Source: Axinella damicornis (Eukaryota; Porifera; Demospongiae; Axinellida; Axinellidae). From it: 64,000 nucleotides of DNA. A program made the position numbers and the translations under genes. Shown here one piece after another: positions 21,253-34,402 of the stretch. Location: NCBI GenBank assembly GCA_963931865.1, contig OZ007510.1, positions 2,326,472 to 2,390,471 of the forward strand, in the 5' to 3' direction. The notes under the pieces were generated by a model, which was not told the origin of the DNA, made no database searches, and was given only the letters and a program-made list of their open reading frames with translations. Position 1 is the first letter of the stretch, and every line of letters begins with the position of its first letter.

Positions 21253-21879
21253 ATGCCTACCTACAAGCTGTATTACTTTAATGGCAGAGGGGCGGTGGAA
21301 CATATTCGTTTTATCTTCGCCCAAGCAGGAGTACAGTATGAAGACGTACGTTTAAATGAAACCACATGGCCGGAATTCAAGCCTAAAACGCCATGCGGCG
21401 TCCTTCCTGTACTGGAGGTGGACGGGAAGATGCTAGCTGGAAACTGTCCGATCGCTCGCTACCTAGCAGAGGAATACGGACTAGCAGGCTCCAACACCTT
21501 GGAAAATGCCCAAATTGCTGGCACCATAGACGTGTTGCACGATTTCCTTCTGAAAGGGGCTCCACTCAGCCCCTTTGGCGAGAAAGATGAGGCTCGAAGG
21601 GCGGAACTGAGGAAAGAATTTGAGGAGAAGCATATGCCTAGGTATTTGGGAGCACTGGAGAAAAGCGCGACAGAGAACAACTCGGCAGATGGATGGCTCT
21701 ATGGTGCAAAGGTCACATATGCTGACCTCCGCGCTTGTACACAGCTCAGTATGATGGAGCAAATGATATTACCAGGAATGCTGGATAGCTATCCAGCATT
21801 GAAGAAGCTGAAAATGTCGGTAGAAAACCTGCCCGCAATTGCTAAGTGGATAAAGGAACGCCCACATTCAGAATTCTAA
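21253..21879 (+). CDS. Sigma-class glutathione S-transferase
   Basis: 208-aa intronless gene. Residues 1-76 are the thioredoxin-like domain with the catalytic Tyr8 (MPTYKLYYFNGRG) and the cis-Pro segment GVLPVLEVDG. Residues about 85-208 are the all-alpha domain ending KWIKERPHSEF. The family conjugates glutathione to electrophiles, and sigma members can act as prostaglandin D synthases. An in-frame ATG 29 codons upstream (21166) is less likely, because the family starts at MPxYKL. Odd feature: the glutathione-contacting QS of the usual QSxAIARYLA motif is replaced by GN (GNCPIARYLA), so glutathione affinity may be altered. A cytosolic, lens-crystallin-like or non-enzymatic role is possible. 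Confidence 0.92.
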   Translation: MPTYKLYYFNGRGAVEHIRFIFAQAGVQYEDVRLNETTWPEFKPKTPCGVLPVLEVDGKMLAGNCPIARYLAEEYGLAGSNTLENAQIAGTIDVLHDFLLKGAPLSPFGEKDEARRAELRKEFEEKHMPRYLGALEKSATENNSADGWLYGAKVTYADLRACTQLSMMEQMILPGMLDSYPALKKLKMSVENLPAIAKWIKERPHSEF

Positions 21880-22014
21880 ACTGCACTAACCACGTTGTAG
21901 TTGAATTCTCTTGTTTTATTATTGTTCACATGTATACCAGTAGCTGCTCGGAAAGTCTAAGTGAAGCAACTCTAGATCTGTCACACACTCTAAGGAGTCT
22001 TCGGTGCAAAAGCT

Positions 22015-22400
22015 TACTTGTCTCTCTCATCTCGTGCGAGCTCGTCAGCATGGCACTGCTCTCCTGAAGTGATGACTAGCTAGCTGCTCGTTCAATTCCT
22101 GGACACGCTCACAAAGGGGGATGATTCCACTTGACTCTCTACACTGTAAAAACGGAAAGCCTGCAAGTTGGATCTAAAGGCTATGTCTACAGGAGTAAAC
22201 TCAGTGGGAGGTGGAGCATTGCTGCAAACCCTGGGTGTGAGGCTACAGTACGACGTTTGAGTACTGAACTCTATCGGCACAAGGTCATAACTAGCTAGCT
22301 ATATGCAGCTACCAGCTTTAGGGTCTCAGTTAGCAACCTGCTGGACAAAACGACAGATGGAGACGGTCTTCTCTGAAAAGAGAAGCACACATGCATGCAA
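22015..22400 (-). pseudogene. Decayed copy of KIF6 exons 13-14 region
   Basis: 22015-22125 matches the minus-strand KIF6 exon 14 (48042-48145): peptides near ERVQELNEQLA correspond to QRVQELKEELA, followed by a stop. 22330-22390 matches the exon 13 acceptor side and neighbouring intron (48460-48520: AAAACGACAG.TGGAGA.GGTC). Intron sequence is included, so it came from genomic DNA, not from a processed mRNA. Confidence 0.72.
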
Positions 22401-22665
22401 AGTTTCATTCTGAGCAAACGCCCACCCCGTGCAAGCGCCCACCCTGTATAGCTGCGCGTGCACGGTTGGAGTCAAAGTCAGATACCGTGTTACCGCCCAC
22501 CCACCGTGATTATGCTTGTATGGCAGCTAGTTTGGTTCTGACGGCATCTGTTGGTTACTCCACTGTGCTTATGAAGAACTGAAATCCATGAGTCAATTAA
22601 TTAACATGGTCATAATGCTGTGTGTGCATCTTTGTTACATGGAGGAGGAGGAAAGGGGGAAAAGT

Positions 22666-23069
22666 AGCCTCGTTCCCAGTCCCACGCCCAGCTTTTCGTC
22701 GCTGCTTAGTACGGTAAAGCGGGGAGGGCCTGGTACATTTCCTCACGTGAGTGACGTCAAGGGTAGAAAGGGGTACGGGTAGAAAGACCGGAAGTTGAAC
22801 GTGGGCGTAGTGGGCCTCAGAACAGCAAGAAGAACGAAGGTACCAGGTAACACACCACACGTATCTAGCTAGCGGGGGGCGACTGTCATACTCACCGAGC
22901 GTTGAACATGTAGATGGCTGAACAACGCGCAAAACGTAGCGTCTTCGTTCTGAAAATTTTGTGGTTTTTCAATTACGTCATGCTCACGTGAGGAAATGTA
23001 CCAGGCCCTCCCCGCTTTACCGTACTAAGCAGCGACGAAAAGCTGGGCGTGGGACTGGGTACGAGGCTA
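22666..23069. mobile_element. 404-bp long-TIR element of the AGCC...GGCTA family
   Basis: Nearly 90-bp terminal inverted repeats run from AGCCTCGTTCCCAGTCCC through CTTAGTACGGTAAAGC to TTTCCTCACGTGAG, then reverse. The duplication GGGGAAAAGT / GGGGAAAAGG (22656-22665, 23070-23079) matches at 9 of 10. The central 200 bp is unrelated single-copy-like sequence without a long frame. It may be the parent form of the short foldbacks. Confidence 0.85.
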
Positions 23070-25295
23070 GGGGAAAAGGGGAGTAGGACCTCACCCTCCC
23101 CTTCCCCCTCCCCCTATGTATGAGTGATGCTATGAGATCCTCCATTCTCAGAGGTGCTGGACTAAGGGTGTGTCTCCGTGAGGGTGTGATCACATCACCA
23201 AGAGCCTGAAGGAATCCCAGATTGAGAACAAGTATGTTTGCTTGCCCACTTCTGAGGCCATATATAGGCTGCCAATTGTTATGTAAGGGGAATTCCCATT
23301 AGTGTAAAGCTGCTCTGCTTTTGTGAACAGTTATGTCTTGTTACCAGGTTTAATTATTGCTTGGTTACTAGGCAGCATTGGTAGGGAATTCATTAGTGAA
23401 AGCTTGCCCCTAGCTGTCTAATTTGTACACAAAGCACGCTGAGATACCACCTTGCAATTTACTGTGTACAAACTGGATATCCCAAACCAGGAATTCATAG
23501 GATATAGTGTTAAGCATCTGTCCAATTAACAATGTCACACAATTGAACTATATATAGTAACAAACTGTTGTGGACAGGTGTGCCATACAGTATCAGTGGT
23601 ACTGCCTTTATATACAACAGGTGCATGGCTTTTGTGCTATATTTAGTAAGCTTGCATCAGCATGTGCATTAAGTCATGTGACTTAGTCAGCACACCTCAG
23701 TGGTGCTAGTGTCATGATTAACGTTCAGGCCGTAGATGCCAAGTTATAGAGACTGCACAAATAGGATTTATTAGTGTAACTACCTGGTTAAGAAAAACTA
23801 GCCCTGAGATGCAGTATCTTTCAAGCGGGGACAGCAAAGACTCAGCCCCCCATGGAACCCTGCTTACCTTGTAGTAACTAATGCCTTGGCACTCTGTATT
23901 AGATGTTTGTTGGAGGGTGATTTGTAGCTTTGTTGACCTAAGTTTGCAAAACTATAGTAGTTTCCAATCCACTGAAACAGATATAATTATGCTCCATCTT
24001 CACCAGTTGCCATGACAACGGTGTACAATTAAGTACTTGTACTTAACTCTGAGTGAATGAATATGCCTCATAAGTGGTGGGCAATTGTGTCCCAAGAAGT
24101 TGATTAGATTATCCCGGAGTCTGGATGTCTGGATGCTGGAGCCGGGTTGGGTTTACGTGTGTAGTTGGGTCCTAGGCTGTCATTGCACAATGAAATTCGT
24201 GCTAATTCCTTGGTGACAATACGTTGCTTGGGTGGTACTTCTGCTATTATAAGCATTAAGTTAACCTCAAAGCATGCTTAATTCTCTGCACTTGCTATAT
24301 ATACACTACACAATCATTGTATAGCATGCCTGATCTATAAATTGCTGATATCGGATGAAATCCTGGTTACAAACTTGTTCATGTTAATTTGATAACTGAG
24401 TCATATTTCGGGAAGAAATGTTTGCTGTTTGTAGTACATTACGTAATCAGTAAATGATCCCATTGGCCCACTCGTGTAGAATACCTAGTTCCGATAATAT
24501 ACGGAAGAATGTGTAGCAACTCGACCCCTTCCTTAGTATGCAGGGTCAAGATGCCAGTTGCAGCTGTGACTACAGCGAATATGGGAGTACGTTTCTGTTC
24601 TGTTGTCTATGTAGGTTATGATTGTGTCGCTTAGTGACAACATGCATATGTAAATAAGACAGACCCTGCCACGCAAAAGAATATCTAATTGGGTTGGTGT
24701 GTTCATGTTTGTAGGCATGGAGTATAGTTTGCTTCAAATGCAGCATAAGAGGAGTTAAGGCCAACAGTACTTCCTGTTAGTGCGTCATTCCTGGGGAAGT
24801 TGAATGCAAAGTTCCTGTATATGCAGCAGCTGCTAAAACTGGATTGTAAGAGCCAGCTTTTATTGGCAGATCAATTCTCGGAAGTCGAATTCATATACAT
24901 GCAGAAACGGCATCATAAGAACCCAATTGTATTCTGAGGTCAGCAGTACTTCCTGGAGCGCATAATGAGTTTACATCATTATGTGCTCCTGGTACTTCCA
25001 AGTAGCTAATTAGTGCTGGTAGTTGAATACCAGGTCGCACTGCTGATGATATTCATGGGCCACATCGTAGTTGCATACACACATAGAAGCACTGCACATT
25101 CCATAACAGCTAGGTGTTTGAAACATAGATTACAAGCTATAGGTATAAGTACCAGGCACTATGTATAGGGCCAACAACACAATCACCAAAGAAACTGGGG
25201 TCAGTGAGGTCAATAATGATTACTCAGAACGTCAATAAAATTCTTGAGCTTTAGAATTATTATATGAACTCTAAACCTTGGGCTGCCTGGCTACA
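23070..25295. other. AT-rich DNA, no gene recognised
   Basis: No frame with domain signal or clean exon borders. A short frame at about 23172-23285 (KSLKESQIENK) is too weak to call. Confidence 0.5.
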
Positions 25296-25508
25296 TGATG
25301 GCTTGAGTGCGAGCAGCAGGTATGCTGCAGATTTCAAACAGTCAGAGAAATTCAAATAGTGTAAGGTCTAGTTCCACATGTCCTGCAATAACTGTAGCTG
25401 CACCTGACAACCCCTTGATTCTGTGCATAAAGCAACATAGCTCAATGTCAATGCATTTGGTACAGTGAACATCCCTGTAGTATGTGTGTTTCAGTTTTTG
25501 GTGTCGTC

Positions 25509-25546
<38 letters not shown>

Positions 25547-26680
25547 ACTTCCTTTACACACACACCACACACACATCGCAAATGTAGTTGCTGAGTCAAA
25601 CAGCTTTAGGACAATAGTTGATGACAAATTGCAAACTTGCTAGGCAACCGGAACAGCTAGGACACTGCTGTTATGACAGTAGACAGTAGCTGGTTAATTA
25701 ATGTGTATTGGTGATTGATGACTGTGCTTAATTCGGGGTGAACCCCGGGCAAGACCCAACATAAGCAATGATGTAACCACCTGCTACAGTACATGTCATG
25801 CAAGTGGGTTTCAGTCTCAGGCCTCTAGGACGTTGAGAATGGACAAACTGTTACTGCATGAGTGATGGCTTGAGTGCGAGCAGCAGGTATGCTGCAGATT
25901 TCAAACAGTCAGAGAAATTCAAATAGTGTAAGGTCTAGTTCCACATGTCCTGCAATAACTGTAGCTGCACCTGACAACCCCTTGATTCTGTGCATAAAGC
26001 AACATAGCTCAATGTCAATGCATTTGGTACAGTGAACATTCCTGTAGTATGTGTGTTTCAGTTTTTGGTGTCGTCCCCCCCCCCCACCCCCCCCCCCCCC
26101 CACTTCCTTTACACACACACCACACACACATCGCAAATGTAGTTGCTGAGTCAAACAGCTTTAGGACAATAGTTGATGACAAATTGCAAACTTGCCAGTT
26201 ACTGGCTGGGGTTGCATGTGATGATACACAGTAACCATAGCGACCAATCTACAACACAAACAAACCAAACTGGGAGTTCATGCTGAATCAATCATAATCA
26301 CATATGTCACAAACTGCAATTCAGCATAAAACCTGTAATTAGCAGCACACTTTTGGCCTTAATGGGCATGGGCTGCAACTATTAGCTGGGGTTTGACAAT
26401 ACGTAGAGGAACATCTACATGCAGGGGTGGGCCATGTATACAACCTTGACTTATTGCTAGGCAACCGGAACAGCTAGGACACTGCTGTTATGACAGTAGA
26501 CAGTAGCTGGTTAATTAATGTGTATTGGTGATTGATGACTGTGCTTAATTCGGGGTGAACCCCGGGCAAGACCCAACATAAGCAATGATGTAACCACCTG
26601 CTACAGTACATGTCATGCAAGTGGGTTTCAGTCTCAGGCCTCTAGGACGTTGAGAATGGACAAACTGTTACTGCATGAGT
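25296..26680. repeat. Recent duplication A-B-A'-C-B'
   Basis: A (25296-25640) and A' (25863-26195) are nearly identical apart from the poly-C length (36 against about 24). B (25641-25863) and B' (26458-26680) are both 223 bp and look identical. C (26196-26457) lies between A' and B' only. The A/B junction in copy 1 falls at TTGC, which also ends C, so C was deleted from copy 1 by a 4-base microhomology event. Confidence 0.85.
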
Positions 26681-29600
26681 TTGCAGGGAGTCTATTAATT
26701 AACACTGCACCCTTTGCTTTTGTGGATGTGTTTGAGAGGGGGAAGTTATAGTCATAATGACTGTGTCAATGCGTTCAGCTTGTCACTATAGCAGCTATAA
26801 AATCTGTGGGACCAAGGCAGTTGACAAACGGGGATGGTAATGCTTTCAGAAGCTGGAATGGAAGTATTGATGGAACAACATAGCCAGCTATTTTGCACAT
26901 GTAGTCAAAATCTTTGCAGAATCAAACAAGTTTTTTTCATGTTTTTGTGTTTTATTGGGGAAATTGTGCTGTGCTTTGTTCTAGCCACATGCAGCAGCCA
27001 AATTAATCGCTTTCTCAGTTGTCCCATGGACATGGTATGTAGGGTGGACCAGGTTATTGAGGCCACAATTTTAAGTCATGTGGGAGGCGGGCTTCGGAGA
27101 CCTTCCACTAGGAGCCACCCAACAACGATGACTAACTAGTAGCCAGCAACGAGAAACACATGTCTAGTAGGAATGCAGTCTAGCCAGTTAGTTAGACCGT
27201 CCCTACACACCTGGCCTGATGATGCATGCACAGAAGGCATAGAGGGTCTACCACTAATCAGAGCCAATTCACTCCATTTTGTTTGTGGATACCGTTCTGT
27301 TACATGGATAACGTTGCAGTTGGCTCATTGCTAGCTACATGGAGAATATCGAATTGATCACATCGGTCCTGCTATTCTAAAGCTAATGATTGCTCCAGAA
27401 TATTGACACAAAAATGATTACTCCAGGATGTTGATGCAAAATTACTTTAATCTCCACGTAAGGATCAACAACTTGCTGCACAATAACAGCAGCCGTCACA
27501 TGACCCAATTCAGAACTGTAATTGGTTAAAGGTATAATGACTAGATTCTTCAAAATATGTTTATCCAAATACATCATGTCAGCAACTCTCCCTGCAATTA
27601 CGGCAGCACAATCACATGCCCTGATTCAAAATAAAGATGATTGGCTGAGACATCAACAGTAAACACCTTAGCAAGCAGAAGAGATCCAATAGAGTCAGGA
27701 TGTGGGCTGATCGTAAACAAGAGAGGAGGAGGGGTTAAACAAACTTGGGTGCAAACCAGAGCACTATAGAAATCCTGGCAGCAGCAGATTGTGCAATCAA
27801 CTTCTATGAAACACTACACCCGGACCCTTGTGGGCCAGCTGTGTAATTGTGGGGCTTTGACACACATGCATCCACAAAATCGACTGATTCCTTGTCCGGC
27901 CAGCCAACATACCTCAAGAGCATGTGTGTGGACCCACCGGGGGACCCCATGAATCTCCAACAGGAAATAAACACACTCTATAGTAACCCACAGATTTGGC
28001 CACCTGTCTCGTTCACTGCCCCCACATTCCTGTGCAGGTCAAAAGGCTAGAGCTCTTTGCCCATTAGCATTCTTCAAACGATGGTTGCTTTGATAGGTAC
28101 CTACCAATAATGTACAACAGGCTGTTGGATGAAACCCAGCACCCTCTTCCATAACCTAGTGTTTAGAAACACTCCACATCAAATGCTGACCCTTATACTG
28201 CTGAGGGGGGAGGGGGGTGGCACATCCACTTGCATGTGCTTGTATGAGCAGATGCCAGTAGCCGACTCGTCCCAACAGAGCCTGGGAATCAGGCTATATG
28301 CCAGCTGTGTGCAGCTTACGTGTGTGCATGTGTGGTGTATGTGTGTGGCACTGTTGGGCATGGTCATGTGACACTCACTGATAAGCTGAACACCAGCGGC
28401 ACATGATGCCACTTATGACAGTTTTCATGATAAGGGGATCTGCAGAATCTTTACATACATGCAGTACCTGAAACTGCAACTCAATTGAAGTCTGCACCTT
28501 ATAATAGATTGAGTGTTCCAAATTGAGCTCTCAGTCAAGTACAAGATTCTTCTCAAGTTGCGTATGTCACACGTCTCCAATTGCATCACTGTGCGCTTGC
28601 TTTGTGTTTGGTGCACTGCTACTAACACTGGTCCATTCAAGCCTGTACTCATATCACGTGTTCCACCCAGTAGTGAATAGTGCAAGCATCACGGCTGGGG
28701 CCATACTTTCCTATTACGTTAGCTCTCTCCTAGCCTCGTTCCCAGGCCATGCAGGAGTAGGGAAAAGTAACCTGGGAGCGAGGCTAACTGTCTCCACCAT
28801 AGGAATTTACTGTCACTTAACAATTGGGCTGTGTGGTGCACCCAGCCATTTAATTAAGTGATAGGAGTCTGTTGCTGGACCACCTAGTTGCTTAGCATAA
28901 TTATATAACTAACTCCAAACCCAAATATGCCACTATGGCAACCTATATACTGTGTACATACCGTGGTTTCCGTGACATCCCTGACTGGCATGTGCTTGTT
29001 CAGCATGCCAAGGTGGTGTGATTCTCTTGATTAGACAGCAATTAACACTGGAGTGACGTAGGTAAATAAACTACTTTCCCAACTCATCTCCTATCCTCTG
29101 ATTCCTCTCTCCGTTCACAACATGGGATATATGGTTTGCAGCCCTTGCTGGTCAGCAAGAAGGGTAAGGTCAAACCACATGATTGGGTCCAGTGGCTATG
29201 ATATAATAAATTTTATGGAGACTTGCTAAGCGACATGATAGCTATAAACAAATTAAAGTGCAATTACAAAACGATGTTGATGTTACTTGCAAAAGGTTAG
29301 AGGTTAAGCTCTTGTTCAAAGTCAACTAGGTGGCGTAAAAGGAAGACCTTGTTTATAAGTTGCACCTAGAATATGAATCCTGTTAATTTTAAATTCTTTC
29401 TACCTGTAAATTGATCAACTGTTTTGTTTATTCTCCATCTAACTGTGCAAACATGAATGACACTGACATATGGTAACATAATTGTCCTTAAACTTGGATG
29501 ATTTATGGCATAGTAGTTGAGATTTTACAGTAAATTGTGTGTAACTTCCACCGACAGTTCAAATTTGCCTTTTGACCATCCTCTTGCCAGTGTGTGGGTT

Positions 29601-32600
29601 GATACCAAACAGGCTCTGTCACAAGGTGTGTGTATGTGTGCTTGTGTGCATGTGCATGTGTGTGTGTGCATGTGTGTGCATGTGTGTGTCTGTGTGTGGT
29701 TGATGCAGGGTTTTTTTGTTGGGGGGAGCAATCTGTATGGGAAGCACACTGGGTCGGTGGTCTGGGGGTATGTTCCTCACTGTACCAGTAATGTAATAGT
29801 GAGCTATAATTGTTACTCTAATCATGTACTAATGATATGCAATTGCCTCCTTGATATTACTATATACGCTGGTATGTGTGTAAGTGTGTATGCAGGTGCA
29901 TGTGTGTGTGTGTGTCCATTGATTAGTGCATGATGCCTTATTGACTAACCATTTATTACACTACAACTTCCAGAATGGCATTGGGTGGAGCTGGGTTGCA
30001 GCCAGTAGATATATGCACGAATGGATATTGTGGTGATTGTGTGTACTAATGGAAGCTATTACGTCATACCTCTTACATGAACACTCTGCTTCTATTGTAA
30101 CCATATTTGGTAAAAAAAAAAGTCCACCACTGTTCCTTATCTTGCTTGCTTCAGTGGTTATTGTGACATGTTATAAGATATGGATACCATTAACTGACTG
30201 TGCATTTGGCATGACAATTGATAGAGTATGTGGCTAGGGATTGAATTACACAGATGGTTGTTCCAGAATGATCTCTACAAAGGCACACACCTTGGATTGT
30301 TTGCCCTATACAGCAGTGGGCTCCTGTTGTGTATAATGGCATGCATGTACGCAACTAACAATTACCACGGAAACATTGCCTGTACACAGGCAGTGGATAC
30401 CAGGCCATCTTTCTCCTCTCATGCAAGGATAACTGGTTGTTGAGATCTAGCCTAGTAATCCAGCTGTGGGTTAATGTGGCACTCTGAAACTCAGAACAAG
30501 GTATGTAATTTCATCTGGTTGTCAGAGACAGGAAATAGCCTTTTGATATATCTCTGGCTCACTCAAGGTTAAAGCCTACGGGACACCTGTCGTTCTACAT
30601 GTGCACATTAATTTCGTGAATTCAGTATCCCAGCTCATCACACCCATATGATAATGTTTATGGGCATGGCATGGCCTTTCACAAAAGTGGCTAATGCTAT
30701 ATAGCACTGGTCAAAATTTTGCAACTAGCCCATTTGGAAGTTTTGTTGAAGCAAACTGCCCTTCCCAACCCCCACATAAATAGATGCCATGCAATGCTAA
30801 TGGCTTGTAATCACAGTACAGATTTGAGTAATGAATTTGGCTACATAACTCTTGTTGCCGTGGTGACATATCCTGAGTGAACTGGTTCTGGTTACAGTGC
30901 TGTAATGGACTGTAATGATCACTACAGGAAGCAAGCCCATGGTCTCACTGTAGTACAACATTAGTTTCCCATGAAGCTACCAGAAAGTAACCAATCTTTT
31001 TGCTGTTCTCTTTGGAAACAAAGGTAATAGGGACAGTTGATTTCCCCATGCAGGTACGGTATAGGAAGCTGTGCAACCTCATCTGATGATCTCATTGAGT
31101 AACCAGGTAGGACAGGAAGCTATGATGAGTCCATCTGCAGAAAGGAAGCTATGATAATTCCATCTGTAGAAAGATGAAGCTCTGATGCTCCATCTGCAAA
31201 CAGGAAGCTATGAAGCTCAATCTGCAAAACTCTATCTCAAAGGTGATATCATATTATTGCTACATCATTAATTAGTTTCACTTACTGCTTAATCAGTAAC
31301 TATGTGCATTCAAACAGCAGTATACACTACACAGGCATACCAGCTTTGAGAGTCGCTTTTCCCTCCGTCTTTCAGCCCTCAGGAGTCCTTCTGGGATCAG
31401 CTTCTCTCCGAGATCGAGTTGTCTGTCACAGCTTGCAGTGTAACCTACTCCTGTATATGAGTGGTGAGTGTGTGGGTGTGTGCGAGTGTGTACGAGTTGT
31501 CTTAATGGGCGACCCCATTTGGTACTACTATGGCAATATTTGGGACATCATTATTACTCCCTTGTACAGTGTAGAACTGTGCGGCTGTGACATCATAAGC
31601 CACTGAGTTGAAGGAGCTACGTAGGGTAGAACTGTACGGTTCTGTCAGCTGCTTTGTAAACAACTGAAGAATCGTTGTGAAAATCCTGTAGGCTTAGGTA
31701 GCAATTAACATGGTTCATTGGCTCATCCTGCTATTGTATATAGCTCCTAAATTACAAACGTTCAAGAAATTAAATAATGACCAGCTTGCATATCTATTCA
31801 CCATGCATATTTGGTCAGAGGATATAGTGATGTCACTGTGACTTGCACTTGTGGGGAAATCTTGGTAATATCTACTGTGCAAATTGCTGTAGGCTAGCGA
31901 GCTAAGCTCTGTATTTACCTGTTGAGTGTGTGATGGATTTGTGGTCGTGCAAATGTTTGCGTCATAATCGGCATGACTCTCTGGCTATGTATATGATTAC
32001 AATAATTTGCTGTTGTCTACCCCCACAGCATGAATAAACTAGATCGGAGGTCATATGATGCTTTGTCGGCACAGGCATCTCCGCTAGAGTTAAGCTGGAA
32101 AGTAAAAATGAGACATTAGTAATAGTGACCCAGTCATAGCATTGACCACACAAGTGTTATTATAATGGACACCGGCAACATAACCCCAGTGGAAACCAGC
32201 CTCCTTTAACCCGGTGGAAACCAGCCATTTTAACACAGAACAAGAATTAACGTTTATGAAATTGGTGCGCATAATTTTCACATAAATGTATCAGCACTAG
32301 CTCAGAAAGATACACCGTCATGCATGCACTATAGGACAGTATCACCCGTGGCCAGCACTAATGGTAACAGGACTGGCGTTAAAGAAGGCTGGCTCCCACT
32401 GTCAAATTTGGCACAACAAGAAAGTTAATGATTAAAATTAAAACCCCCTTAGGTTAGTTTAAATCCTTAGTTCTGTCCTTAGTTCTCCCAAGGTAAGCCT
32501 TCCCCTCTGGCAATAGCACGGTTATAGTAAGTGGTCTTCAGTCATGTTATATATAAAAGTCGGCGAGCCACAACTCCCTTTGGTTTGCTAGGGCATGCAG

Positions 32601-33922
32601 CAGCTACATGCATAGGGCAGTGGTTGTGCAGTCGACAACTGTGTGTATTATTGTACACTGTGAGATGTGAGGTGGGGACCCTGGCTATAGTGGAAACATG
32701 AGATGGGAGAGTGTGTTTTGTGGTCAAGACCCTGGGGATTCCCCAAGAATGTGGAATGCCCTAGCTTATAAGTGAATTCACCTTCATCTAATTATATACA
32801 CCTAATACACATCCTGGTAACGAAACATACCATACTTCCAGTCAAGAGACCATTTGATCCGCAAAAAAAATAAAACATTCTACAGCTTTCACTTTTAGAA
32901 GAAAAACAGCACCCTTAGTTAGTACCACCATTAGTTACTATGATACCTATTGTCCAGGTGTTCCCACAAAAAGAGAGTCCAAGTGTCTCTGATGTGTGTC
33001 TGAAGAACCCTTCCAGAACGATCAACCCGCATGCAGTTAGAAATTTATATTTCAACGCTTGGAGTTGTACCATCCTATGTATCACAGTTCTAACCACATT
33101 TCCAACTCAATGTTGGCTCAATGTCACAGTGGCTATGTACATCAGCGATCATCTCATTCACAGGTCATGTAAATGAGGCAACTTAACTCTGGAACTTACC
33201 TGCATATATAGCTATATGTAACACTTGCTGGAAACTGACATGGGAGTAGCTATACTCAGAGCCTACAAACCTACAAACAGGATTCTACATGGCACTCTCC
33301 CCTTGAAATGATCGGATACCCTACTAATTGACTCCATGCATACGCTGTCCTTGCATGAGGATATATGATTATCCATTTACATGCATGTCACGTAATAACT
33401 ATCACAAGCATATTATCTGCCGGCCTCACTTGATATGACACTGAGATAAATTTGATCTGTGAAGGACGTTGCAATTATAGTCACATTCATTGTACAATCA
33501 TGATTATAATTGTAGGGAGATACCATTAAATGAATGCTGCACATAAAATGAATGCTGCGACCAGCACAGCAACATACATGCATACATACATATATACATA
33601 CATACATATATACATACATACATATATACATACATACATACGTGCACAAAGAACTGACAGAGAACAGTGTAGGAATTTGAGGTTGAATGAATATGTGGGT
33701 CTGTGCATGCATGGTTTCATGAGTCCTGTTGCTGTTGAATCTGATGGTTCTGAGACACTTGGAAGTCCTTGATTAGGAGCTTTTCCTGCAGTGAGATCAC
33801 AATATGCATATTTTAAAGTTGAAGTTCCTGTTACCATAGGCAATTGCAACTAGTGAGGAGTAGCTAGCGCTAACAGGACTGAGGAATTTGAAGAAGCCAT
33901 TATGGTGTATTCATAGCACTAA
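26681..33922. other. 7.2 kb without an identified gene
   Basis: Mostly AT-rich. Possible but unassigned exons on the + strand: 28540-28730 (hydrophobic, about LCACFVFGALLLTLV), 29974-30030 (acceptor CTTCCAG, GIGWSWVAASRYMHEW, then a donor), 30110-30200 (hydrophobic LFLILLASVVIV) and 31375-31465 (good acceptor TCTTTCAG and donor GTGAGT). I could not join them. Also contains a diverged AGCC-family foldback (28732-28786), GT-rich DNA (29625-29700), a GGAAGCTATGA minisatellite (31110-31220) and an (ACAT/ATAC)n run (33573-33642). Confidence 0.4.
33573..33642. repeat. (CATA)n/(TATACA)n simple repeat
   Basis: Tandem CATACATACATATATA units over about 70 bp. Confidence 0.85.
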
Positions 33923-34402
33923 TTATGGACTTGCCAGTTTCGAGTTCTCTCTGTCAGGGCAACATAATATGTCCACCAACTCGACGGAGATACTGGCAAA
34001 ATATCTCAGAAGCCTTCTGCACAGTTGCTGCGCGTCGCTGAGCTCGTACTCAAATATGTTCCTGTAGCTTCTTAAATGCAGTGCGATTAACTCTGCCTGC
34101 GTCAGGCTCCCATCTCTTACGCACTGCTTACCACCACGTACGCCGGAAATGTCATCCTGCTCAATGCGTGCAGGCTCCGAGCTCAATATATGCGGCATGG
34201 TGGAGGGAACAACACCCTTCGGAATGTAGCCGTCCACCTGCACCCTCTCCGCGGCTTGCGCAGGCTTGTTCTGCTGCTCTGCGTCGATGACATCCACGCT
34301 ACTTTCCACCACGTTCCTCCTCTCCATACTACCCTTCTCCTTTATGCTCACGACTAGCCCCTTTACCATTACGTTAGCTAGGGCGTTTCGTTCTCCTCTC
34401 AT
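33923..34402 (-). CDS. Hypothetical 159-aa protein
   Basis: Open frame from an ATG to a TAA, GC-richer than its surroundings, with its start 288 bp from the start of the Bcl-2-like gene on the other strand. The N-terminal half is polar and probably disordered. The C-terminal half (SLTQAELIALHLRSYRNIF, then AQQLCRRLLRYFASISVELV) reads as two or three amphipathic helices. No signal peptide, membrane span or known motif. I do not recognise the family. It may continue in further exons. Confidence 0.5.
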   Translation of the reverse strand: MRGERNALANVMVKGLVVSIKEKGSMERRNVVESSVDVIDAEQQNKPAQAAERVQVDGYIPKGVVPSTMPHILSSEPARIEQDDISGVRGGKQCVRDGSLTQAELIALHLRSYRNIFEYELSDAQQLCRRLLRYFASISVELVDILCCPDRENSKLASP

